The position numbers were made by a program, and so were the translations under genes. A stretch of 64,000 bases of DNA, taken from positions 124,001 through 188,000 of the forward strand of contig JAIUPT010000036.1 of assembly GCA_022315425.1 (NCBI GenBank), in the 5' to 3' direction. Below the pieces are notes generated by a model that saw only the letters and a list, made by a program, of their open reading frames with translations, did not search any database and had not been told where the DNA came from. Source of the stretch: Pseudevernia furfuracea. Its lineage: Eukaryota > Ascomycota > Lecanoromycetes > Lecanorales > Parmeliaceae. This document shows positions 55,599-64,000 of this stretch, in pieces; position 1 is the first letter of the stretch, and every line of letters begins with the position of its first letter.

Positions 55599-56684
55599 AT
55601 GGACTTCGCTTCTCTCATGTCCGCCGAGATCTCCAAGTCTTCCAAACCCTCATCCTCGCCAACCCCCACCGAACCCACCAAAAAGTACCTCAAGCGCGCC
55701 GAACTCGAAGCCCAGCGCCAACAAGCCTACCTCGACGAACAATCCGCCATCCAACACGACCGCGAATCCAACCTCCTCAAGAAGCGGAAGCTTGACGAAG
55801 AAAACGCCGTCCGCAATGCCGAAAGAGACGAGAAGCGGCGGCGCCTAGCCGAGGAGTCACGAATCCGCAGGGAGGAAGAGGAAGCCAAGAAAGAGCGGGC
55901 GAGGAGGAAACGGTTAGGACTACCGGAATTACCCGACAAGACGACAGAAGATGGGGCTCCAGTCCCCGAAGGCGAACCGGACATTCCAGACCCAGACCTC
56001 GTGAGCAAACTGCGCGCCCTCTCCGAACCCGCCCTCCTCTTCGGAGAAACCCACCCCCACCGCCTACGCCGCTACTACAAACTCATCGCCATCGCCCCCT
56101 CCCAACCCAGCATGACCACCGGCCCCATCCCCACCACGCTCTCCCTCCTCCCGGAATCCGCGATGAAAGTCTCCCCCACGCTCCCCAAAGACGTCGAAGG
56201 CCGGACCTTCCTCTTCCGCCAACTGGCCTCCTATTTCACCATGGTGCTGACGGAATGGAGCCACGCCCTCGCCCACCGCGCCGTCAGCGTCCGGGAAAGC
56301 CACCAAGGCAAGCAAGCCCACCGCGCCTACGTGCAATGCCGCAGCAACATGACGCCGCTCTTCCGGAAATTCGAGACCGGGCAGCTGGAAGACGGCATCC
56401 TGACGCCCATGGTGGAGATTGTGGTCGCGGCGCAGGAGAAGCGCTACGTGGACGCCAACGACGGGTACCTGCGGCTGTCGATCGGCAAGGCGGCGTGGCC
56501 GATCGGGGTGACCATGGTCGGGATCCACGAGCGGAGCGCGCGGGAGAAGCTGCACGAGAGCGACAACGCGGCGCACATCATGAGCGACGAGGTGACGAGG
56601 AAGTTTCTGCAGAGCATCAAGCGGTGTTTGAGCTTCGCGCAGACGAGGTGGCCGCCGGAGGATCTGATGCAGTTGATGGGCTGA
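55599..56684 (+). CDS. prp18: Prp18-like pre-mRNA splicing factor
   Basis: A single exon of 361 codons. The N-terminus contains the splicing-factor motif PTKKYLKRAELEAQRQQAY (residues 25-44) seen in Prp4/Prp18, then a long Arg/Glu/Lys-rich helical stretch (to about residue 108). The C-terminal Prp18 domain (about 205-350) reads RTFLFRQLASYFTMVLTEWS, LFRKFETGQLEDGILTPMVE, the strongly conserved region YLRLSIGKAAWPIGVTMVGI (which holds the loop important in step two of splicing) and RKFLQSIKRCLSFAQTRWPP. Prp18 works with Slu7 in exon ligation within the U5 snRNP. Length matches fungal orthologues (342-370). All conserved segments are present, so the protein is very likely functional. Confidence 0.96.
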   Translation: MDFASLMSAEISKSSKPSSSPTPTEPTKKYLKRAELEAQRQQAYLDEQSAIQHDRESNLLKKRKLDEENAVRNAERDEKRRRLAEESRIRREEEEAKKERARRKRLGLPELPDKTTEDGAPVPEGEPDIPDPDLVSKLRALSEPALLFGETHPHRLRRYYKLIAIAPSQPSMTTGPIPTTLSLLPESAMKVSPTLPKDVEGRTFLFRQLASYFTMVLTEWSHALAHRAVSVRESHQGKQAHRAYVQCRSNMTPLFRKFETGQLEDGILTPMVEIVVAAQEKRYVDANDGYLRLSIGKAAWPIGVTMVGIHERSAREKLHESDNAAHIMSDEVTRKFLQSIKRCLSFAQTRWPPEDLMQLMG

Positions 56685-57032
56685 ATCGGGTCATGAATGG
56701 AGCCTGGATACATAATAGATAGGTACGGTAGACGACATACTACTTGGGTGAAATTGTAGCCTGGCTAGAATGAGAACCCCGTGCTCAATGCTAAAGACAT
56801 GCGGTGCGTATCCAGGAAACTCCTCCCGTCTATAGATCCCTGGGGGTATACCTTCATGCAAAAACGTCATCCAAAAACAAGCGGGGGTGCCAGACCTGCA
56901 TTCTCACAGGCAGGTCCTCCCACTCTGTGGATCCCATCACCAGAGCGTTGTCGTGGGAGGAATCCCTTTCACTCCAGACAACGTTGGCTATCGACGGGCT
57001 CTATATAACAACACAACGGGAGCGTATTTCCA
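56685..57032. other. Intergenic between convergent genes
   Basis: 348 bases between the 3' ends of Prp18 and the Whi2-like gene; no gene seen. Confidence 0.5.
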
Positions 57033-58824
57033 TCAACTCACAAACCCTCTTCCCATATTCCTCCCTCTTTGTCCACTGAACGCATCCAATTTGACAGCAC
57101 AAAGCACAATCTCCATGGTGCCACTCTCCTCTCCCCGACCAACCCTTGGCGATGACTCCACCCTTGGCTGTACTCGCATTCTCCACTGCCCTTTCCTTAC
57201 TATCCATTCTCCAAACTCATCCAGACTTCCCCTTCTTTTCCGTTTCTTAGTCGGAGGCGGCCGCGTACTTGATGGGCGCGTGGTAGAATTAGGCCAGGAT
57301 TGTCCCGGCGCCAGGCTGGTGGAAGTAGGCGTGGGAGGGTCTGGATTATATTCAAGCTCTTGTTGGTGATCTATAGCGCTTTCGTCCAGTGTGTGTTCTT
57401 GACCGTCGAGTATGATATGTGCGTCTTGCCCAATACGGATTTTAACCCTATCTTCGCTAAGGGGCGTATTTGCTGGACTTGCCGAGGCAGCCGATGCGCC
57501 GCCTGAGGACATCATGAGCCCGAGTGGCAAGTTGTGGGGCAGATTCATTTTATCGGCAACAGTTTGGAAGAGGCTAGATATACGCGCTTTGGTATCACCA
57601 TAGAAATCTGCTCGCATACTGCGGAAATCGATTTTCGTCTCTTGACTGCCTATCTCGACTATGACTTCGTAGCTTGTCTCATCGACGAAGGGCCGCATGT
57701 AGTTGACCCAGCCGCCCAAGGGTGATTGGTCGGAAGGCGAGGCGTCGTTGACGAAGGAGATGCCGGATTTGTGGAGATCTTCGAGCTGCATGATGATTTC
57801 CGATTTGCTGCGTTCCGCATTGTAGCTTATGGAGTGCACAAACATCTTGTGCATGAGGCCTTTGAAACCATAGTATTTGCAATCGCTGAGGAGCTGTGCG
57901 CGGTGCTCCTTGTCGCGTATTGTGAGAGGGTAGCCGCGGGATAGGTGAATGAGATCCTCAAAGACTTTGGGGCTGCGGTTCGGCACAATTTGCGGCTGTA
58001 CTGCTGGAGGGCGCATGAGATTTCTACTTTCAAGGCCTGGAAATGCATCATCACGCGAGCCGAGAAAGCCTGCAAAGCCGAGAGAGAAGAAGTTGGAGGA
58101 GTTGCCGGGACCGGAGAAGGTATCACGGGGTATTTGGAATTGTTGACCACCTATTGAGACGAAGATTTCGGAGTCAAAGAGCTGGGATATGAGGCGCTGA
58201 AGGCTGTAAAACTGCGCGTCGGCGTAGAGCCTGACATAGTGAGCATTATCTCTTGGAACGACGTAGTAACCTACCGTCATATCAGCGGAGTGTTCGGAAA
58301 GTACCAGTTTGAACACTGTACCTTGTAGGTGCCTGCATATATCGGCGAAAGTATCCGGATCTCGGTCGATGAACAGCGTCTTTGTTGGTCCGTTGCCATT
58401 TTCATCTAGTCGCAACTGCTCCTCGAAGTAGGTCGAGAAATAGGAGGGCGCTCTAGGGATTTTAGCTACAACACCTCACTGTTCCTGAGAGAACCAACCT
58501 ACCATCTGAATTGATCGAAGCTCCTGAAAGCCTGAACAGCCTCCAACCGATCTGTATTGAGAAGGCCTTCTCATTGGGTAATAGAGACTGTCCGTTCCGC
58601 ATCAGAAGATCGCCTGTGCGCATTACGCCAGGCGTTCTGGAGGGTGTCTTTCCATTCGACAAAGAGGATGCACCTGAGCGTGGAATCTTCTTTCCCCCCA
58701 CATTTTCTGTTGTGAAATTTTCAAATTCGGATCGCGAGGGTCCCGATACGCTAGAGACTATTGAGCCTCCTTGTACATCATCTCCAACCCACATGTCTTG
58801 TGCGCGATTGTCCACCGCAAACAT
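57033..58824 (-). CDS. whi2: Whi2-like BTB/POZ stress-response protein
   Basis: Two exons, complement(57033-58465, 58503-58824), give 584 residues; the 37-base intron is the shortest in the window but keeps the frame (RLSGASINSD to AKIPRAPSYF). The BTB-like regions are KTLFIDRDPDTFADICRHLQ and YYVVPRDNAHYVRLYADAQF, and a second VSIGGQQFQIPRDTFSGPGN block with KVFEDLIHLSRGYPLTIRD, as in Whi2 homologues, which have this tandem arrangement. Whi2 couples amino-acid status to TORC1 down-regulation and to Psr phosphatases in yeast (known for S. cerevisiae). A basic segment KKRKRRGS lies near residue 510, with a disordered Pro/Ser/Thr stretch before it. The N-terminal 107 residues are disordered; the start could instead lie upstream, since the frame is open to 59040. 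Confidence 0.85.
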
Positions 58825-59959
58825 TTTATGGGGAGCAAGACGCAAGCCAACGTCCAGCTCTTTCCGCAGCTCGAGATAGCGATTAGAAGGCGAATATAAT
58901 AGGCTGAGTACCGGAAGCCCCCAACAGCCACGCGGCGGGGAGGTTGCGGCAAATTTATTGAGAGGGAGGCAGTTCCGGCTGACGTGTGGAAAGCAAGGAT
59001 GGCGAGGGCGTAAGCAGTAATTTTCTGGTAGGCGAATCAAGCGAGGTACGGGTGGGGAATTGAAACGGCAAATGAGCGGGCGACCGATGACTGAGAGGGT
59101 CTGGAGGAAGAGGTAGGCGATCTCAGAAGGATAGAGGGTGGTTGAGCATGTTGGAAGGTTAGCCAGCAGTGGCCGCTGTGTTTATGGAGTTCGAGTAGCT
59201 GTGATGAGATGTATTGGTGGAGATGGAGTACCTAGTCATATTTTTGATATGGTATTTGGTTCACCGAATGCTCAGTTGGGAATGTGGAGGTAAGACGAGG
59301 TTGTCTGGAGATGCAGCAGATGATAAACCTCGAACCATGGTCGCCATAAATGTTCTGGATCAGGGTCCAGGCGCGGAGGAGGTCTTGGTGTTGGCGGGGA
59401 GAAATGTCCTGGATGCGCTAGTGAAGCCCTAACCCTGCTTTCGGAAGCCAACCTTATCAGCCTGTAGCGGGGGACCCTACCAACTTATCCGAAGTCAGGT
59501 AACCTCATTCTTTCCAAAGTGCTTTTCATCATTCGATCACTCTACCTAAGTACCTATACGCTATCGTGCACTATCATCAAACAATCTCTCCAGAAAGACT
59601 TCTTCATCTACGTACAACATCTCGTACTCTTCTGATCTGCTTACACAAAACCCTACTTAACCATGAAGTATGTCTCCGGACATACGGTTGCTGCCTTTCA
59701 GGCAATCGGTACTCGTCTGGAGTGGGTTGTACAGTGAAGCAATGTAGCACTATCGAAACTGTGAATCATTGGCTCAATTTGCATTTCAATCGGCAATTTC
59801 TCGTCTGTTGGTTTTCATGTTTCTGTACAACGTCTTTCAATACAAGCGCTCACTTACCTTCTTAATCACCGCGTTCTCACTCCCAGCAAAACTCTCATTG
59901 CCAAAAGAAACAGAACGCTTTGCACAACGGAATCCATTGACTTTACCACTATCTTAATC
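58825..59959. other. Intergenic region
   Basis: About 1.1 kb between the Whi2-like gene and the pfkB remnant. Only weak frames (59214-59432, 59566-59865) with no motif. Confidence 0.4.
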
Positions 59960-60630
59960 ATGAAGGCTCTTGTGCTTGTCGGCTACTGCTGCCTTGAGAA
60001 CACCTTAACGTACGCAGCGCTCACCGCTTTCCATTTATTGCTAACATATCCTAGCGTTGACAAAAATCTAGCAGAATATGAAAATCACAAGGCATCTCAC
60101 CTCGAGCAACGTCAGGTGGTAACTCTCGAAATCTCCTCGAAGTATTCCAGCAACTCTCTGACCCGCAAGATCCCATACCCATGATGCTTCTCAACGCCTT
60201 ACCGTCTAAGACATCCGTCGAGTCCAAACAAATACAAGACTCTCTTGAACCAACCATTGATTTCTTACACAGTGTATACAGTCTGATGCCCCTTCAACTG
60301 CATTGTCAAGAATCTTGCCACGGGCAGCGGTAGTCGGCTACAATGCGAACCCAGACATGACCTTCGAAAAATTTGAGCGCGCAGCTGATCAGATCTCAGC
60401 TGAGACTCTGGCTCTATCATTACAAGTTCACAAAACGCCTTGTATTTTGAATGTTCATTTGACTAGGCGTAGAGAAGGGCCACTGACGTTACCCTCAAAT
60501 GCATCCGCTACTTCTGCGAACACTACTCCACCATCAAATCAGCGTCGAAGCCGAGGAGCCGTTAAGGGAAGGTATCCAAGAGATGGCCAACGAGGCCGAT
60601 ATCGTCTGGTACTCGAAAAGCTGGGCCCAG
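59960..60630 (+). pseudogene. Truncated pfkB carbohydrate kinase (ketohexokinase-like)
   Basis: The 5' half of a pfkB gene can be followed with small breaks. MKALVLVGYCCLENTLT, an intron (about 60009-60055), then VDKNLAEYENHKASHLEQRQ and, one frame over, GGNSRNLLEVFQQLSDPQDP with NALPSKTSVESKQIQDSLEP; next IVKNLATGSG and YNANPDMTFEKFERAADQIS in shifted frames, and finally ISVEAEEPLREGIQEMANEA with DIVWYSKSWAQ ending at 60630. At least four frame changes occur, and the ATP-binding and catalytic-base half (GxGD region) is absent. pfkB kinases phosphorylate sugars such as fructose. The loss of the 3' half right beside an equally truncated oxidase gene points to a rearrangement. Confidence 0.78.
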
Positions 60631-60713
60631 GTGGAACACACTACGGCTGCCCCCAGTTCTCGCACCGACCCAACAAACGTGCCTAGAACGGGGAAAGTTC
60701 TAGATCTAACGTA

Positions 60714-61282
60714 CATGCCAATGAATGGACGGTCCATTGTGCTGCAACTTGTTCGTCACGTCAACTTCAATTCTGGAGATATCACGTTAGTCTCAAAATC
60801 TCCACCTCAATCCGTCAAATAGGAGCGACCTACGTATCTCGCCAACATGCTTCGATCCACGGTCCGGGATACGTTTTATTGAACAACTTAACTTCATCGA
60901 ACTCCATACCGTCAGCATCGTAGAAGGCATCAAGCAGCCCAAGCGAGTGTTGTCGTGTAGTTCCGATAGGTGCGTCATCCTCGTAATTAGCGTTGATGTC
61001 GTATTGTTTCCCATCCAATGCGCGCTGGAGCCAGCACTGTCGATCTGTCGGGGTCGAACACGGCTCCCGCCCAACCATAGCTGGGTTATAGCATTGGATT
61101 TGATCGCTCTTAAGAGCTCCCGGTGGATGAAAACTCGGTCCCTTGTCAACGTTCAACTGTGGAGTGACTTGTGAGGGTATCGGCAGAGGGCTCTGGTTGT
61201 CAATGACATCTTGCAACGGGGACAAGGACACGAAGCTGATGGCAGAAGTCACCACCCCCCACAAGCGCTCAACAATATACAC
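60714..61282 (-). pseudogene. Truncated multicopper oxidase gene
   Basis: Exon 1 (61282-60834) begins with a likely signal segment (MYIVERLWGVVTSAISFVSL), then a propeptide-like stretch and the family start RQCWLQRALDGKQYDINANY, LFNKTYPGPWIEACWRDT. A 61-base intron leads to exon 2 (60772-60714), TIEVDVTNKLQHNGPSIHWH, where HWH is the first copper-ligand pair of domain 1. Nothing further is found; the expected sequence after HWHG, the other two cupredoxin domains and the type 1 copper site are missing, and about 80 bases later the truncated pfkB gene is reached on the other strand. Ascomycete enzymes of this family are laccases or ferroxidases. What remains cannot be functional. Confidence 0.8.
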
Positions 61283-62623
61283 ATTGCTTCAAACAAGAAA
61301 TTTACGATATTTTTACTCGGTGGATATGTCGCCAGAAGAAAGGAGTCGCATGATGTACGAGGAGTGGCCACTTTGTGGCCATTCTGCCGCTGCTCTAACT
61401 CACGTGCCAGCTTCATGACCGGCATGAACCCACCCTCGATTGAATGGCAAGACACACAGTCCTAATGGGTCTGGATCTCCCGAAGCGCTCGCTACACTCT
61501 GGTTTCGCCTTACGGCACCTTCAGGTAGGCGGCTGGTGTCTCTGGCATCGCTCTCCATTGGATGGCTGTGAACGCCTCCTGCACGAAGCAACAATTGGCA
61601 CCAGTCCGGAGCGATCAGGTCCAGGATTGAGGCAGCCCAGACTAGAAAGTGCGGTGGCACCTCGTGGCGATACTCGATTCTACGAACATTGGGAGCTTCA
61701 TGGTTTGGACGTGTGATTTTTATTTGCGGTCGCTCACGAATCGGAAAATTCACGACGCGTCTCTCCGTTCACGGTGGGGCTGAAGAACGCCACCTGCCGA
61801 GGCTGGCTGAAGAAAAGGCTGGAACAGGTAGAAACGCGGTATTTGGGGAGTAGTAGTGAGTCTTCACATATTGGAGCTTTCGCCTTTGCTGTCTTACAAA
61901 AAAGGGGTCTGGCCTTGTATCTTCAAGCCCAGTCTGGGACGATGAATCGGCAGGGTGAAGAAAGATCTTCCCATTTGCCCTGATCTGACGCCTGTCACGT
62001 TTCTGCGATTCTGCCACATTCGGTTTGGTAAGAAAGAAAAGGGACATTGTTGTATGGCAAGCGGCACAGGTCAATGCTATTTCCTTTTTGCCAACTTATT
62101 GCGAAATTATTTGGTCGAAGACTGTGACTGTGCGCCTTTGGCGACATCGGTGTGCCCGTCTCGGTCCAGGCCCAAGCCATGCGGACCATATCACATGCTC
62201 GCTTGACCTTTCTGTTTCGAGTTGTGGATTTTGAATCGAGTCGATTGAACCAGCACCAGTTCAGATGTGGTGAAGACCAGAAGAACGGAGTGAATTGTGA
62301 TCGATCGAACAATGTGTGTTGAGTTCGATGATTTGATCGGTTGAATTCTTAAAAGGGACCTGATACCCTCCCCCCTTTTGATACAATCCCTTATCCGGGT
62401 AGAGCTTCCGGGGAAGATTGGGGCCAGACCCGACACTTAAGCAAGCACTCAAGACCGTGTCCCGCTCAACGGTAAGTTATAGCTTATTTTAGCACGCCTC
62501 TGGCCTCTTTGGTCATTCATTACCCCTATCTACCAAGATCCATTTCCAATCCAAAACACTAGTCACCTTAATCAAGGTACCGCTCATCTGACTCAGGCCT
62601 TCTACTCCTTCACAAGCTCAGCT
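61283..62623. other. Intergenic region with scattered open frames
   Basis: More than 1.3 kb. A minus-strand stretch (61750-61340) includes DCVSCHSIEGGFMPVMKLAR in one frame but is broken by stops. No gene is called. Confidence 0.35.
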
Positions 62624-64000
62624 TCATGGAGGCACTACACCACGAGCCAACCCAGTCCCATCCCCCCTTCCACCTCCCCGCGCATTGGTCGTGATATCAG
62701 CATGAACCGTAACGTCCGGCGCATAGATCGGCGGCTTAGTATCATCCTCCGGAATCGTAACCTCATTAGAAACCACAAAGACTTTCAACCCACCGACAAC
62801 ACTCCTGTCGTCGAGAACAGTGCCATCAGACTGTACCCCGATCAGCAACATATCCCTTCAAAGCAAAGTGGAGTCGTCGCGAGGGAGTGCCATACCTTCA
62901 CAACCCTCCAATGCAGCTCTCTGGTCAGATAATCCACCACGTCCCTCTCCGCCAACCCAGAAATGATTCCCGCCAACTACCTCTCGACGAGCGCAATCGC
63001 CAGCGGAACCTGTCCAGTCACTAGTGTCCGATCGCGCTGATCGTCCCGACATTTCCCGCAACCGGTGGTGCTCGGTTGACCCAAGGGCGCAAATGTTCCC
63101 ACATGGGTGGGTGAGATTGGCCATAGGGCGGCATCTGTCCCGTCATCTGGGGGACCCAAGAAGACGTGGACGGGAGTAAGCGCCGTCCAAGGTGTGTTTT
63201 TCGGCCTTGATGTTGGTCATCCACTCGAGGTATTTGTTGTCCGGGGCGAGATCGCGCAGGAACGGCTTCGATGGTTCCAGGGAGGTTTTGAGGAGCGTTT
63301 CAGAATCTGGCAAGTGCTCGAGGAGGGTTCCTAGGGACGCCGCGGTGGCAGGGACCACCTTCTCATCGATCTGCGCTGCGATATGTGCACGAGGTAGGAG
63401 ATCGGCTCCAGCAGTGAGGATGTGCTTCTTGCTCTCCTGGATTTGTTTTTGGCAATGAACCGTAGATTTTCCCAATTATGATGAACAGCTCTTCTTTGTC
63501 AGCTTGAGAGGTGGGATATTTCGAACCTGCCGTTTCAGGATATGAGTATCCAAAATCCTTGGTGCTTTGGACCGTCTTTGAGGTAAACCAGGAGTTTACA
63601 TCTGGTCGGAACGGATAAAGCGGGCTGTCAATTGTTTCTACGCCGCGAATTGGGGTCGTGAAGTTATCCTGTCCAGCTTCTCTTTCCACGACGAAAGTGT
63701 CACGGTTTTGGTTGTCCTCGTGTAGGGCTTGCCAGATATCACAGAGCTGATCAATGTTTCTGTACTGGAGTCAGGATTGTCGATTGGCTTGCAGGCAACT
63801 TACGTATGATCTGGAGAAAGTCAGCGGATACCTCAGTCATCGAAGGACACTCACGCAGCCAGAATATTGGGTCGAAAGCAGACCTCTCTATACCGCTCAT
63901 ATGGCCTCCACTACCAACCAGGACGTGAACAGTACTGTGAATATCCTCTAAGCTCCCCCAATTCGTTCTATCTTCGACGTTCTTGCCGACTTTACTTTGT
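62624..64000 (-). pseudogene. Tyrosinase, 3' part; damaged C-terminal domain (gene continues past window edge)
   Basis: The frame entering from the right edge encodes the CuB half: HVLVGSGGHMSGIERSAFDP, IFWLHH and NIDQLCDIWQALHEDNQNRD. Two 44-base introns (63811-63854, 63760-63803) leave a 7-base micro-exon (63804-63810) that supplies codons of the HH pair. The C-terminal domain then reads DSPLYPFRPDVNSWFTSK with FGYSYPETAG, LRDLAPDNKYLEWMTNIKAE, LWPISPTHVGTFAPLG, TGCGKCRDDQRD, RDVVDYLTRELHWRV and VSNEVTIPEDDTKPPIYAPD. It is interrupted by frameshifts at about 63443 (A5 run) and 63190 (C run) and an in-frame TAG at 62977-62979, after ALVER. Tyrosinases oxidise phenols to quinones; the C-terminal domain normally shields the active site and is cleaved off. 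The catalytic part seen here is intact. Confidence 0.82.

Noticed and set aside
56064..56576. 170-codon minus-strand frame opposite Prp18
   Set aside because: Shadow of the GC-rich Prp18 coding sequence.
60303..60822. Independent small genes in the pfkB region
   Set aside because: The frames contain ordered pfkB family segments, so they are parts of one broken gene; the 3' end overlaps the oxidase exon on the other strand.

Overview
This window reads as nuclear DNA of a filamentous ascomycete (Pezizomycotina). Genes carry short GT-AG introns, mostly about 45-150 nt, and the families are fungal: PTH11-type receptor, NmrA-like reductase, EthD/hydrolase fusion, Whi2-like BTB protein, tyrosinase, and an ankyrin protein typical of the group. 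A class such as Leotiomycetes is possible but not proven here.

Layout. 0.5-2.2 kb: broken ankyrin-type gene. 3.2-5.4 kb: Sap18 homologue and NmrA-like reductase. 7-11 kb: two small proteins and low-complexity DNA. 11.5-13.9 kb: Rcm1/NSUN5-like rRNA methyltransferase and a small two-exon gene. 14.3-19.8 kb: remains of a ZNFX1-like helicase and of a single-pass membrane protein. 21-30 kb: nucleotidyltransferase-like protein, PTH11-type receptor, large membrane protein, PAQR/Izh protein. 31-36 kb: amino-acid permease remnant and small lineage-specific genes. 36.3-44 kb: three related genes joining an N-terminal RING finger to TFIIB/cyclin-like helical repeats. 44.4-47.3 kb: small nuclear-type protein, GNAT acetyltransferase, dead NUDIX gene. 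47.7-54.9 kb: double EthD/alpha-beta hydrolase, MFS transporter, GST and FAD monooxygenase. 55.6-58.8 kb: Prp18 and Whi2-like protein. 60-64 kb: truncated pfkB kinase and multicopper oxidase meeting tail to tail, and the 3' part of a tyrosinase with a damaged C-terminal domain.

Two themes stand out. First, the RING-plus-TFIIB-like family at 36-44 kb is a local expansion whose architecture I do not recognise from any named system; it is the best candidate for something undescribed. Second, eight loci are broken by in-frame stops, frameshifts or truncation. Several stops could come from CAA/CAG to TAA/TAG changes (repeat-induced-mutation-like), and several frameshifts sit in homopolymers, so assembly error must be separated from true decay. 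The 47.7-54.9 kb block (monooxygenase, ring-cleavage-type hydrolase, GST, transporter) looks like a small detoxification or aromatic-catabolism cluster; this is inference from gene content. Exon boundaries were worked out by hand from splice sites and reading-frame continuity.
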